64,000 nucleotides of DNA from Acidobacteriota bacterium (GCA_030949985.1 JAUZRX010000026.1:1-64000); one strand, 5' to 3'. Positions 36,092 through 45,611 are shown, numbered from the stretch's first letter. The notes: generated by a model not told the origin, from the letters alone. Numbers and translations are program-made.

Positions 36092-39000
36092 GCGGCCTGA
36101 CCGCACTGGCTCTCAAGCGCCCCCTGACGATCTACGTGCTGATGGCCATCGTGGTTCTGGCCGGGCTGTCGACCTACATCGCCCTGCCCCGCGAGTCCTT
36201 CCCCGAAATCAAGATCCCGCTGATCCTGGTCAGCACCTCCTATCCCGGCACGGCCCCTTCCGACATGGAAAGCCAGGTCACCCGCAAGATCGAGCTGGAA
36301 CTCAAGGGGCTGTCGGGACTCAAGGAGCTGCGCTCCACCTCCTACGACGGCAACTCGGTGATCGAGGTCGAATTCAACCCGGAGGTCGATCTGGACACCG
36401 CCCTGCAGAAGGTGCGTGAAGGCGTCGACCGGGCCCGGCCCGAGCTGCCCGAAGAGGTGGACGACCCGACCCTCACCGATATCGACTTCTCCCGGACACC
36501 GATCATGATCGTCACCCTGGCGGGCGATTTCGGCATCGATCGCCTCAAGCAGATCGCCGACGATCTGAAGGACGAACTCGAGGCGATCGCCGGGGTCAAC
36601 CTGGTGCGGATCGTGGGCGGCCGGGACCGGGAAGTGCACGTCTTCGCCGATCCCCAGCGCCTGGCGGCCTACGGCCTGGGCCTGACCGACCTGGTGGAGA
36701 CCATCGCCCGGGAGCACCTGACCGTGCCCGGCGGCGACGTGGACCTGGGGCGGCTGAACTTCCTGGTGCGCATTCCCGCCGAGGTGCAGCGCCCGGAAGA
36801 CATCGGCGCCTTCGTCATCAGTGTCCAGGGCGGGCAGACGATCCGCGTGCGGGACGTGGCCCAGGTGCTCTACGGCTTCGAAGAGGAGACGACCCGGGCC
36901 CGGCTCAACGGTCGGGCGGCCATCTCGATGACCGTGGAGAAGCGTACCGGGGCGAACATCATCGAAGTCGCCCGCAGGGTGCGCGAGCGGGTCGACGCCC
37001 TGCGCCGAACCCTGCCCGCCAGCGCCGAAGTCGAAGTGGTGGCCGACCAGTCGGAAGACATCGAGGCGATGGTGCGGGAACTCGAGAACAACGTGCTCTC
37101 GGGCCTGGCGCTGGTACTGGCCGTGCTCTTCGTGGCCATGGGCTGGCGCCCGGCGGTGATCGTCGCGGCGGCCATTCCCTTCTCGATGCTGATCTCCTTC
37201 CTGGTCATCGCCGGACTGGGCTACACCCTCAACATGGTCGTGCTCTTCTCGATGGTGCTGGTGCTGGGCATGCTGGTGGACAACGCGGTGGTCACCGTGG
37301 AGAACATCTACCGCCACCGGGAGTTGGGCGACTCGGCCCTCGACGCCGCGCGGGCGGGCACCTCCGAGGTGACGATGCCGATCATCGCCTCGACAGCCAC
37401 CACTCTCTGCGCCTTCGCACCGATGCTGGTCTGGCCGGGCATCATCGGCGAGTTCATGAAGTACCTGCCGGTGACCCTGATCATCGGCCTGTCGTCGAGC
37501 CTCTTCGTCGCCCTGGTCTTCAACCCGACCATCGCCCGGGGACTGCTGACCGCCCCGCGATCGTCGGGCAAGAGCGCGCCGTCGCCGGGTCGGGGCCTGG
37601 CGCTCTATCGCCGGGCGCTCGTCACCGCTCTCGACCCCGGGCCGGAAGTCCGCTTCTTCTTCCTCCGCAACTGGCTGTTGCTGGGGGTCTTCTTCGCGGG
37701 TCTCGCCGCATCCACAGCGCTGCTGCTGGCGGCCATGCTGCTGGGCTTCGAGCCTCCGGCCGCCCTGATCGTCGTCCCCGCCGCCGTGGCGGCTGGCGCG
37801 TTCGCGCTCCAGGGTCTCGCCTGGCTGTTCTCGCTCCCCGCCCCGTTCTTCGGCCGCCGCACCTGGATCACCGACAACCGGGCCCGGGTGCTCTATTCCA
37901 TGGGCCTGCTGCTGGTGGGGACGATCCTCGCCTACGGCGAACTGGGATCGGGAACCGAACTGTTCCCGGACCCCGAACCCCGCGCGATCTGGATCGACTT
38001 CGAGTTCCCCCCCGGCACCAACCTCGAGGCCCAGGACGCCCTGGTACGCCGCGTGGAAGCCCTGACCGCCGATACGGCCGACCTGGACGACATGGTGACC
38101 AACGTGGGCTCGACCGGGATCGCCCTCGAGCCGGGTACGGGAGGCGGCGCCTCGAACCTCAGCCGCATTTCCCTGAACCTGCTCAAGTACCACGAGCGCC
38201 GCCAGAGTTCCCTGCTCACCCTCGAGCAGGTCCGCAGGACAGTCGCCGGATGGACCGGCGCCCGCATCACCATCGACCGGCCCCAGGAAGGCCCACCGAC
38301 GGGCAAACCCGTCGAACTGCGACTGATCGGCGAGGACTACGAAGCCCTGGCCGACCTGGCCGACCGGCTGAGGGATCGACTCGAAACCCTGCCGGGCCTG
38401 TACAACGTGGACCACGACTTCGACCCGGGCTATCCCGAGTTGCAGATTCACGTGGACCGGGAAGAGGCCGTTCGGGCGGGAACCCATACCCAGGAGGTGG
38501 CACTGGCGATCCGCACGGCCCTGGCCGGCACCGAGGTGGCCAAGTTCCGCACCGGCGAGGACGAGTACAAGATCACCGTGCGCTTTCCGCCTTCCCGGCG
38601 GCGCAGCGCCGACCCCATCGCGGATCTCGCGGTGATCGATGAGCAGGGCAAAGTGATCCCCCTGCGCAGCCTGGTGCGGGTGGAGGCCACCGCGGGTCCC
38701 GCCGCGATTCGCCGCGTCGATCTCAAGCGGGTCATCACCCTCGAGGCGGACGTGGATCACGCTGCGGGCTACCGCGATCCGGATCTCCGCCGGCAGGTCG
38801 CCGAGGTGATCGAAACGATGGAAGTTCCCCAGGGGGTGCGCTGGGAATTCGCCGGCTCGAACCAGGAAGAAGAAGAATCGAAGACATTCCTCTCCCGGGC
38901 CTTCGTCGTCGCCCTGCTGCTGATCGGCCTGATTCTCGTCACCGAGTTCGATTCCCTGGTCACCCCCCTGACGATCCTGGTCTCGGTGATGCTCAGCCTG

Positions 39001-39435
39001 ATCGGCGTCCTCTGGGGCCTGATCGTGACGGGCATGCCCTTCGGCATCATCATGACCGGCATCGGAGTGATCTCCCTGGCGGGGATCGTGGTCAACAACG
39101 CCATCGTTCTCTGCGACTTCATCTTCCAGCAACGCCGGCAGGGCGCCGGCCGCCGCGAGGCGATCGTGGCGGCGGGGCTGACCCGCCTGCGGCCGGTTCT
39201 GCTGACGGCGGTCACCACCATCCTGGGCCTGATTCCCCTGACCACGGGGATCAATTTCGACTTCTTCAGCGGCGAACTGCTGCTGGGCGGCGAATCCTCC
39301 GACTGGTGGGGACCGATGGGGGTCGCGGTGATCTTCGGCCTGGCGGCGGCGACCGTCCTGACCCTGATCGTCGTCCCGGTGACCTACGACGTGCTGGCCG
39401 GGGCGGTGGAGTCCCGCCGACCCCGCCGCCCCTGA
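36088..39435 (+). CDS. RND efflux pump, inner membrane permease
   Basis: A 1115-residue proton-driven exporter in the AcrB-like superfamily. N-terminal ALKRPLTIYVLMAIVVLAG, a porter domain, TM4 with GMLVDNAVVTVEN, a second porter half and a final TM bundle with IMTGIGVISLAGIVVNNAIV are all present. The usual Asp pair of TM4 is Asp-Asn here and the TM10 Lys is replaced by Asn, so the proton relay differs from AcrB. A ~110-residue segment with additional hydrophobic stretches (RNWLLLGVFFAGLAASTALL, LIVVPAAVAAGAFALQGLAW) is inserted at about residues 525-600 between the two halves. Substrate unknown. The start is GTG at 36088. Confidence 0.94.
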   Translation: MSGLTALALKRPLTIYVLMAIVVLAGLSTYIALPRESFPEIKIPLILVSTSYPGTAPSDMESQVTRKIELELKGLSGLKELRSTSYDGNSVIEVEFNPEVDLDTALQKVREGVDRARPELPEEVDDPTLTDIDFSRTPIMIVTLAGDFGIDRLKQIADDLKDELEAIAGVNLVRIVGGRDREVHVFADPQRLAAYGLGLTDLVETIAREHLTVPGGDVDLGRLNFLVRIPAEVQRPEDIGAFVISVQGGQTIRVRDVAQVLYGFEEETTRARLNGRAAISMTVEKRTGANIIEVARRVRERVDALRRTLPASAEVEVVADQSEDIEAMVRELENNVLSGLALVLAVLFVAMGWRPAVIVAAAIPFSMLISFLVIAGLGYTLNMVVLFSMVLVLGMLVDNAVVTVENIYRHRELGDSALDAARAGTSEVTMPIIASTATTLCAFAPMLVWPGIIGEFMKYLPVTLIIGLSSSLFVALVFNPTIARGLLTAPRSSGKSAPSPGRGLALYRRALVTALDPGPEVRFFFLRNWLLLGVFFAGLAASTALLLAAMLLGFEPPAALIVVPAAVAAGAFALQGLAWLFSLPAPFFGRRTWITDNRARVLYSMGLLLVGTILAYGELGSGTELFPDPEPRAIWIDFEFPPGTNLEAQDALVRRVEALTADTADLDDMVTNVGSTGIALEPGTGGGASNLSRISLNLLKYHERRQSSLLTLEQVRRTVAGWTGARITIDRPQEGPPTGKPVELRLIGEDYEALADLADRLRDRLETLPGLYNVDHDFDPGYPELQIHVDREEAVRAGTHTQEVALAIRTALAGTEVAKFRTGEDEYKITVRFPPSRRRSADPIADLAVIDEQGKVIPLRSLVRVEATAGPAAIRRVDLKRVITLEADVDHAAGYRDPDLRRQVAEVIETMEVPQGVRWEFAGSNQEEEESKTFLSRAFVVALLLIGLILVTEFDSLVTPLTILVSVMLSLIGVLWGLIVTGMPFGIIMTGIGVISLAGIVVNNAIVLCDFIFQQRRQGAGRREAIVAAGLTRLRPVLLTAVTTILGLIPLTTGINFDFFSGELLLGGESSDWWGPMGVAVIFGLAAATVLTLIVVPVTYDVLAGAVESRRPRRP

Positions 39436-39447
39436 GTTGGCAACAAC

Positions 39448-39475
39448 GCCGGAGCGGGAGACAATGCGCTCCGGC
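39448..39475 (+). terminator. Hairpin after the efflux operon
   Basis: A perfect 9-bp stem (GCCGGAGCG with CGCTCCGGC) around a 10-base loop, 12 bp after the pump stop. No T-run follows, so it is at best a hairpin-type or Rho-independent-like stop in a GC-rich genome, or mRNA 3'-end protection. Confidence 0.5.
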
Positions 39476-39510
39476 AGGGGCCACGCGCCCCGTTTCCAAG
39501 GAGGCGCCCG

Positions 39511-39927
39511 ATGCAGAGTCCAGACCCCCACCCCCCCGAGGTGATGAAGCTGCTCGAGCAAAAGGGTCCCCAGACCCGTATCGCCGTGGTCGGCGCCAGC
39601 AACAACCCCGAGAAATACGGCAACATCATCGTGCGCAACCTGGCGGGCAAGGGCTACACCGTGCTTCCGGTCAACCCGCGGGAGCAGACCATCGCCGGCC
39701 TGACCGCGTACGCGAACCTGGCCCAGGTGCCCGGGCCGATCCACATCGTCACCATGGTCACGCCTCCGCCGGTGACGCTCAAGGTGCTCGAGCAGGTGGC
39801 CGAACTGGGCCTCGAGAACGTCTGGCTGCAGGAGGGCAGCTTCGACGACCAGGTGCTGGCCTACGCGGCCGGGGCCCCCTTCCGCACGGTTTACGACGCC
39901 TGCATCATGGTGGTCAGCAACTACTAG
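39511..39927 (+). CDS. CoA-binding (YccU-type) Rossmann protein
   Basis: A 138-residue single-domain protein of the CoA_binding family. IAVVGASNNPEKYGNIIVRN and VLPVNPREQTIAGL are the family nucleotide-binding and second-strand motifs; VWLQEGSFDDQVLAYAA and VYDACIMV complete the fold. Related small proteins are predicted to bind CoA without known enzyme activity. A strong AAGGAGG ribosome site precedes the ATG. It is followed 26 bp later by a ferredoxin-NADP reductase on the same strand. Confidence 0.87.
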   Translation: MQSPDPHPPEVMKLLEQKGPQTRIAVVGASNNPEKYGNIIVRNLAGKGYTVLPVNPREQTIAGLTAYANLAQVPGPIHIVTMVTPPPVTLKVLEQVAELGLENVWLQEGSFDDQVLAYAAGAPFRTVYDACIMVVSNY

Positions 39928-39953
39928 ACCGTAGCCGGAACCGGAGACCGCCC

Positions 39954-40772
39954 GTGACCGCCGACCCGACCAATGCCGTCGTCCTCCAGCGCATCGAGGT
40001 GGCCCCCGGCCTGATCATCCTGCGGGTGGCACCGGACGAGTGGGAGTTCTCCGATTTCGTACCCGGACAGTTCGCCGTACTGGGGCTGCCCGGCTCGGCT
40101 CCCCGCTGCAAGACCTGCGACCCCTGCGAGCCCGACGAGGAACCCCGGCCCGGCAAACTGATCAAACGCGCCTACTCCATCGCCTCGGCTTCCCACTGGA
40201 AGCAGTACATGGAGTTCTACATCACTCTCGTGCGCTCGGGGGCCTTGACCCCCCGCCTCTTCGCCCTGGACGTGGGGGACAGGCTCTGGCTGGGGCCGAA
40301 ATTCACCGGTTCATTCACCCTCGATCCCGTACCGCAAGGCAAGCGGGTGATCCTGATGGCCACGGGCACGGGGCTCGCGCCCTACATGAGCATGATGCGC
40401 ACCCTGCTCCAGGACCAGAGCCACGAATACGTTGTGATCCACGGCGCGCGCCATTCGTGGGATCTCGGCTACCGCTCCGAGCTGTCCACCATGGATCGCC
40501 TCTCTCCCCGCTTCACCTACATTCCCTCGATCACCCGCCCCGCCGAAGAGACCGTGCCCTGGACGGGCCTGACGGGCTACCTCCAGAATCTCTGGAAGGA
40601 CGGCTCCTTCGCCGACATCATCGGCGCCCGACCGACTCCCGAAGACACTCACATCTTCCTCTGCGGCAACCCGGCGATGATCGAGGCGATCATGGGCATC
40701 CTCGAAAGCGAGGGCTTCACCGAGCACAAGCGACGCACACCGGGAACGATCCACGTGGAAAAGTACTGGTAG
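39954..40772 (+). CDS. fpr: Ferredoxin-NADP reductase, FprA-like
   Basis: A 272-residue flavoprotein that moves electrons between NADPH and ferredoxin or flavodoxin. FAD is held by RAYSIASAS, NADP(H) by MATGTGLAPYMSMMRTL and FLCGNPAMIEAI; the protein ends in VEKYW, as do bacterial FprA types whose terminal aromatic stacks on the flavin. An unusual insert at residues ~46-62 contains CKTCDPCEP, three cysteines spaced C-x2-C-x2-C, before the flavin motif. The start is GTG at 39954 with GGAGA eight bases upstream. Confidence 0.92.
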   Translation: MTADPTNAVVLQRIEVAPGLIILRVAPDEWEFSDFVPGQFAVLGLPGSAPRCKTCDPCEPDEEPRPGKLIKRAYSIASASHWKQYMEFYITLVRSGALTPRLFALDVGDRLWLGPKFTGSFTLDPVPQGKRVILMATGTGLAPYMSMMRTLLQDQSHEYVVIHGARHSWDLGYRSELSTMDRLSPRFTYIPSITRPAEETVPWTGLTGYLQNLWKDGSFADIIGARPTPEDTHIFLCGNPAMIEAIMGILESEGFTEHKRRTPGTIHVEKYW

Positions 40773-40798
40773 GCCGGAAGCCGGGCCGCGCGCCGGGT

Positions 40799-41344
40799 TC
40801 AGGCGATCGCGTCGAGCAACGCTCCGGGCGGGGGCCCCGCCTCGTCGTAGGCCCCGGGGGCGGAATGGCCGGAAGGCCCGTCGTCCTCGTCACCCCGAGC
40901 GCGCGATTCGGCCCGGGCCTCGGCCTCCTTGGCCGCCGCCTCCGCGGCCACCCGTCGATCCTGGCTCGAGGGATTCCTCGGCGCGAGTGCCGCCCGACGC
41001 ACCTGCTGCATCTTGCGAATCGTCGCCTCGGGGTCGCCGGGCACGGGGGCGGTGTCGATCTTGACCTCTCCCCCCACCGCGTAGGACCGCCCGTCGGGGC
41101 CTTTCTGCTGGTCGAAAGAGGCTCCCGACCGGGCATAGGGCCCGGCCGCCGCATGATGCGCCCGCTCGTGCTGGCGCACCTCCCGGTCCCGGGCCTGCAA
41201 CTCCCGCACCTGGCGCCGCTCTTCGGGACTCAGCTCACGGCCCGGCGCCGCGGGCCTGGAGCCCGCCTCCCCCGCCCCGTCGTCCTTCCGGACGGCGGAT
41301 ACGCGGGGCAGCGACGCCGCGAACGGGATCGAGCCGATCTCCAC
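40799..41344 (-). CDS. SprA-related putative metalloprotease
   Basis: A 181-residue protein when started at GTG 41344, chosen for the GGGAGGAAAG eight bases upstream; an in-frame ATG at 41371 would add nine residues but has no such site. The conserved block reads [20 protein letters not shown] then [15 protein letters not shown] and [14 protein letters not shown], matching the SprA-related family as I recall it. HERAH is a candidate HExxH zinc motif. The C-terminal part is Ala/Arg/Glu-rich and low in complexity. It converges on the FprA gene (26 bp gap). Confidence 0.75.
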   Translation of the reverse strand: MEIGSIPFAASLPRVSAVRKDDGAGEAGSRPAAPGRELSPEERRQVRELQARDREVRQHERAHHAAAGPYARSGASFDQQKGPDGRSYAVGGEVKIDTAPVPGDPEATIRKMQQVRRAALAPRNPSSQDRRVAAEAAAKEAEARAESRARGDEDDGPSGHSAPGAYDEAGPPPGALLDAIA

Positions 41345-41425
41345 AGGTGCTTTCCTCCCAGTTCGCCTCATCGGCCGCGGGAGGCATGACTGTAGGCCTC
41401 CGGAAAAATCTCTCCGGAGGTCCGT

Positions 41426-42304
41426 TCAGCCCATTGCGTAAGGGTCCGCCACCGCACGCCAACTGGCCAGCAGGGGGCCGACGGCCGCCAGGCCCACCAG
41501 CAGGGAAGCCAGAGCCCATTCACCCGCAAGGGCGACGAGGCGGGATCGGCCGCGGCGGCGCAGGGCCTCGCCCACGACGGCGGTGGCCGGAACGAGGGCC
41601 AGCAGCACCAGGCTCGAGAGAGGCAGATCGGCGTAGAAATAGCCCTGCATCCACAGCCCGGCGAGGACCAGGGTCAGCACCGCGCCGCTGCCGCGGGCGG
41701 GGAAGCGCCGCGGCCGGAGCACCGCCATCAGCAACCAGGCGCCGAGCACCGCCGCCAGCACGCCGGCGAGTTGCCCGAGCACCGCGCTGTTCGAGAGCAA
41801 CAGAATCCCGCTGCTGCCGACGCTGAGCAGCAGGAAGGAGAGAGGTGCGGCCAGGGGCTCATCCCGGCGCACGTGGCTCTCCACCGCTCCCCAGAACAGC
41901 AGCACGGCGATTTCCAGAGCGGCCATCCAGCCGGCGGCCGCCAGGGCGCTCCAGGCATAGCGCACCAGCGGGGAGAGGGTGGTCCAGAGCAGGCCCGCCA
42001 CGACCACCAGGCGCAGCAGCCAACGACCCCGACCCAGCCGCGGCAGGCCCGCTTCGAGCAGCCCCACGACACCGGCCAGCAGGGCGAAGAACGGCAACCA
42101 GTCCACCGATTCGACGGGCGGAAAAGGCAGCCCGCCCCGGACCAGGCCATGGGCCAGCGGGTAGGCCAGCGCCCCGGCGAGCACGAACCCCCGACAGCCC
42201 CCTTCGCGGGCGCGATTCCGGTCGAACCCATCCACCGCGCCCAGCACCACGGCCGTGACGAGGAAGGGCAGGACGGCGCCCACGAACAGGGTGGCGAAGA
42301 TCAT
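41426..42304 (-). CDS. Multi-pass membrane protein of unknown function
   Basis: A 292-residue, very hydrophobic protein with about nine membrane segments (MIFATLFVGAVLPFLVTAVV, FFALLAGVVGLLEAGL, ILLLSNSAVLGQLAGVLAAV). It has few charged residues and no motif that I recognise. It lies between the SprA-related gene and yceI on the minus strand with short spacers (21 bp from yceI), suggesting co-transcription. Calling it an actual transporter would not be supported. Confidence 0.6.
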   Translation of the reverse strand: MIFATLFVGAVLPFLVTAVVLGAVDGFDRNRAREGGCRGFVLAGALAYPLAHGLVRGGLPFPPVESVDWLPFFALLAGVVGLLEAGLPRLGRGRWLLRLVVVAGLLWTTLSPLVRYAWSALAAAGWMAALEIAVLLFWGAVESHVRRDEPLAAPLSFLLLSVGSSGILLLSNSAVLGQLAGVLAAVLGAWLLMAVLRPRRFPARGSGAVLTLVLAGLWMQGYFYADLPLSSLVLLALVPATAVVGEALRRRGRSRLVALAGEWALASLLVGLAAVGPLLASWRAVADPYAMG

Positions 42305-42325
42305 CCCGGGGTCGGCGCCCGCGAC

Positions 42326-42901
42326 TCAGCCGCGGATCCCCTCGATGTTGACGATGATCTCCACCTCGTCACCGAGGGGCCCCTGCATGTACTTCATGCC
42401 GAAGTCGCTGCGCTTGATGGTGAAGCGCACGGTGCCGCCGGCGCGATAGTTGCCCCACGGATCCTTGCCCTCGCCGATGAGGTGGAAATCGACGGTGATG
42501 TTCCTGGTCACGCCGTGAAAACTCAGGTCACCGCTGATGGTCCAGGTCTTGCCCTTGGCGCTGACCTTGGTGCTTTTGAACGTGATCACGGGGAACTGCC
42601 GGACGTTGAAGAAATCGGGGCTCTTGATGTGGTTGTCCCGTTTCTCGCTGTGGGTGTCGACGCTGGCGGCCTTGATCTCCAGGTGGATCGAAGAGGCGGC
42701 GGGATCGGCCTTGTCGATGGTGAAAGTCCCGGAAACGTCGTTGAAACGACCGTGAAACTTGCTCACACCGAGATGCTCGATGGCGAAGATCACGTTGGTG
42801 TGCACCGGGTCGATCTTGTAGGTGTCGGCAGCGAAAGCGGGTCCGGCAACCGCGAAGAACGCGGCGGCCAGAAGGGACGTACGCAGCGTCCGATACGACA
42901 T
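42326..42901 (-). CDS. yceI: YceI-family periplasmic lipid/isoprenoid-binding protein
   Basis: A 191-residue lipocalin-fold protein that in other bacteria binds polyisoprenoid quinone-like molecules in the periplasm. The signal peptide cleaves near AFA-ADTY. YKIDPVHTNVIFAIEHLGVS, HSEKRDNHIKSPDFFNV and VTRNITVDFHLIGEGKDPWG are family hallmarks. The small gap to the membrane protein downstream suggests one transcript. Whether it supports respiration or stress resistance here is not shown. Confidence 0.93.
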   Translation of the reverse strand: MSYRTLRTSLLAAAFFAVAGPAFAADTYKIDPVHTNVIFAIEHLGVSKFHGRFNDVSGTFTIDKADPAASSIHLEIKAASVDTHSEKRDNHIKSPDFFNVRQFPVITFKSTKVSAKGKTWTISGDLSFHGVTRNITVDFHLIGEGKDPWGNYRAGGTVRFTIKRSDFGMKYMQGPLGDEVEIIVNIEGIRG

Positions 42902-43028
42902 GGTCAGTCTCCTCGATGTGTTGGGTCTGGGCGCGGGGCCATCATTCCAGTCCAGGGGCGGGCCTCGACGCAGGAAACACTATCGCACACCGGGACGGGA
43001 CGGAAGGTAAAACACCTGTAACCCCGGC

Positions 43029-44084
43029 TCATTTCCGGCGCTCGAGCACCCGGCGGGCGGTGGCCGCCACCTGGGGGTCTTCATCGTCGACCAGTTCCCG
43101 GGCGGCGGCCAGTACGTCGGGATCACCGAGGTTCGCCCCCACGACCAGGGCGTTGCGCACCAGCCCCCCGCGCCTGGGGCGACCGAGGGGCGTCTTGCGG
43201 AACTCGCGACGCCAGGTCTCGGGGTCCAGGCGCGCCAACGCCCCCAGGCTCCACTGCGACCAGCGGGGATCGAGGGCCAGCGCCTCCTCGCCGGAGGGAA
43301 CGACCCGCCGGTTCCAGGGACAGACTTCCTGGCAGATGTCGCAGCCGAACAGCCAGTCCCCCACGGCCGGCTCCATTTCCGCCTCGATCTCGCCCCGATG
43401 CTCGATGGTGAGATAGGAAATGCAGCGCCGGGCATCGAGAAAGTAGGGTTCGGGCAGCGCCCCCGTGGGGCAGGCGTCGAGACAGGCGCGACAGGTCCCG
43501 CAGCGATCGGCGGCGGGCGGGACCGGGGGCAACGGGGGCAAGTCGGTGAGCACCACGCCGATCAGCCGCCAGGAGTCTCCCCGGGGCCCGATCAGGCAGG
43601 TGTTCTTGCCGATCCAGCCGAGCCCCGCCCGCAGGGCCAGCTCTCGCTCGAGAATCGCGCTGGTATCCACCAGCAGGGCGCGGCGGAAGCTCCGGCCGGC
43701 GGCTTTTTCGATCGCCTCGCACCAGTCGGCCAGCCGCTCCCGCAGCAGGTCGTGGTAGTCCCGTCCCCGGGCGTAGCGCGCGATGAACGGACCGATGCCC
43801 GGAAGACGCCGCCGATCGACGGGCTCGGTGAGATAGGACACGGTGCCCACCAGGGCGCTGCGGGCCCAGTCCCACTTGGAAGTCAGCTCCTTGCGGATCG
43901 CCGCCGTGCGCTCCATCCAGGCCATCGAGCCGTGGGCGCCGGCGCTCAACCAGCGGTCGAGCCACGAACCGTGGTCCGAAGGCCCGCAATCCGCCACGCC
44001 GCAGGTCGTCAGCCCCGCCGCCTTCCCGCAACGGGTGATCACCTCCGCACTGATGCCGGGACCGAGACCCTGCCGATCGTCCAT
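43029..44084 (-). CDS. queG: Epoxyqueuosine reductase
   Basis: The last enzyme of queuosine tRNA modification: it reduces epoxyqueuosine using cobalamin and two 4Fe-4S clusters. The protein is 351 residues. The catalytic Asp140 lies in LLVDTSAILERELA; ferredoxin-like cysteine groups CGTCRACLDACPTGA and CDICQEVCPWN are complete. About 45 residues at the C-terminus resemble HEAT-like repeats (VDDEDPQVAATARRVLE). ATG 44084 is the first start that keeps the conserved N-terminus without running into glgA, which is divergent 51 bp away. No other queuosine gene is nearby. Confidence 0.93.
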   Translation of the reverse strand: MDDRQGLGPGISAEVITRCGKAAGLTTCGVADCGPSDHGSWLDRWLSAGAHGSMAWMERTAAIRKELTSKWDWARSALVGTVSYLTEPVDRRRLPGIGPFIARYARGRDYHDLLRERLADWCEAIEKAAGRSFRRALLVDTSAILERELALRAGLGWIGKNTCLIGPRGDSWRLIGVVLTDLPPLPPVPPAADRCGTCRACLDACPTGALPEPYFLDARRCISYLTIEHRGEIEAEMEPAVGDWLFGCDICQEVCPWNRRVVPSGEEALALDPRWSQWSLGALARLDPETWRREFRKTPLGRPRRGGLVRNALVVGANLGDPDVLAAARELVDDEDPQVAATARRVLERRK

Positions 44085-44135
44085 GGAACGATTATGCCTC
44101 TCGCGCAACGGCCCCTCCTCCCCGATAATCCCGCC

Positions 44136-45611
44136 ATGCATATCGCCCATGTCGCCAGCGAAATGGCGCCTCTGGCCAAGGTCGGAGGCCTGGGAGACGT
44201 GGTGGGCTCGCTGCCCGCCGCCCAACAGGCCCTGGGCGACAGGGTGACCTGCGTCCTGCCGGCCTACCGCCGGGTTCTCGACCGGCTGGATCTGCGCTCG
44301 GCCCCGCTGGTGGAGACCCGCTACCGTATCGCCGGGGAAGAAATCGCCGGCGGCGTGATCGAAACCACCCACGGCGGCGTCCGCCTGCTGCTGATCCGCC
44401 ACGACGACTACTTCGACCGGGATGGGATCTACGACGACGGCCGGCACGCCTGGCCCGACAATCCCCGGCGCTTCGCCTGGCTGGCCGGCGCGGCCCTCAC
44501 CGCCCTGCGGCGGCTGGAGCCGGCCCCGGAAGCGATCTTCGCCCATGACTGGCCGCTGGCCCTGCTGCCCGTGCTGTTGCGGGCGCACAGTTATCCCGGC
44601 GATCCCTTGCGGCACTGCGCCACGATCCAGGTGATCCACAACATGGCCCACCAGGGCGTCTTTCCCCTCGACCTGGGCCGCGCCCTCGATCTTCCGGAAC
44701 ACTGGCTCGACGCCGACCTGCTCGAGGCGCTGGGCTCACTGAACATGCTCAAGGGCGGCATTCTCTGCGCCACCAAGGTCCTGACGGTCTCCCCCACCTA
44801 CGCCGAAGAGATCGTCTGGCCGGCCCATGGCGAGGGACTGGACGGCGCCCTGCTCTCCCGGGGCGACGACCTGTGGGGCATCCTCAACGGCATCGACACC
44901 AGCGTGTGGAACCCCCGGACCGATCCCCACCTCCCGGCCTCCTACGATGCCGGCAACCCGGCCGGCAAGACGCGTTGCAAGCGGGCGCTCCAGGAAGAGC
45001 TGGGCCTGGGGCCGCGGGACGAAGCTCCCCTCTTCGGCGTCGTCAGCCGCATCGATCCCCAAAAGGGCATCGACCTGATCGAGCAGGCCGCTCCGTGGCT
45101 GGTCGACCAGGGGGCCCAGCTCGTGCTGCTGGGGTCCGGCCGGCCGGGCCTGCTCGACCCCCTGCACGGACTGGCGCGGATCTGGCGCGAGTCGGTGTCG
45201 ATCCACGAACGCTTCGACGAAGCCCTGGCCCACCGCATCTACGCCGGGGCCGATTTCTTCCTGATGCCCAGCCGCTTCGAGCCCTGCGGGCTGGGACAGA
45301 TGGTGGCCCTGCGCTATGGCACACCCCCCATCGCCCGTCGCACCGGGGGGCTGGCCGATACGGTACGCGACACCTCCGAACATCCCGACGGCGGAAACGG
45401 CTTTCTCTTCGACACGCCCGATGCGGAGGGCCTGATCTGGGCCTGCCGGCGAGCGATCGATCTCTACCGGCAGCAGCCGGCTGAACTCATGGCCCTGCGC
45501 CGGCGGGGCATGATCGAGGATCTGTCCTGGGAGCACTCGGCGCAGACCTACCGGCGCCTGCTGCGCCGGGCGGTGCGCCGGGAACGCCGCCGGGTGATGG
45601 AGAACGCCTGA
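44136..45611 (+). CDS. glgA: Glycogen synthase
   Basis: Adds glucose from ADP-glucose (or UDP-glucose) to alpha-1,4-glucan; GT5 family, 491 residues. KVGGLGDVVGSLP near the N-terminus is the ADP-glucose motif, and the C-terminal half has FLMPSRFEPCGLGQMVALRYG with the catalytic Glu and the RRTGGLADTV loop. The start ATG 44136 lies 51 bp from the divergent queG. Other glycogen genes are not in the window. Its 3' end overlaps the convergent GspB-like gene by 125 bp. Confidence 0.95.
   Translation: MHIAHVASEMAPLAKVGGLGDVVGSLPAAQQALGDRVTCVLPAYRRVLDRLDLRSAPLVETRYRIAGEEIAGGVIETTHGGVRLLLIRHDDYFDRDGIYDDGRHAWPDNPRRFAWLAGAALTALRRLEPAPEAIFAHDWPLALLPVLLRAHSYPGDPLRHCATIQVIHNMAHQGVFPLDLGRALDLPEHWLDADLLEALGSLNMLKGGILCATKVLTVSPTYAEEIVWPAHGEGLDGALLSRGDDLWGILNGIDTSVWNPRTDPHLPASYDAGNPAGKTRCKRALQEELGLGPRDEAPLFGVVSRIDPQKGIDLIEQAAPWLVDQGAQLVLLGSGRPGLLDPLHGLARIWRESVSIHERFDEALAHRIYAGADFFLMPSRFEPCGLGQMVALRYGTPPIARRTGGLADTVRDTSEHPDGGNGFLFDTPDAEGLIWACRRAIDLYRQQPAELMALRRRGMIEDLSWEHSAQTYRRLLRRAVRRERRRVMENA

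Noticed and set aside
35920-39744. A 1274-residue minus-strand open frame opposite the RND pump
   Set aside because: Composition is His/Gly/Asp-rich with no recognisable fold, and it is the exact antisense of a complete RND pump with intact motifs. The same applies to the plus-strand frame at 60091-62493 opposite ccoNO.
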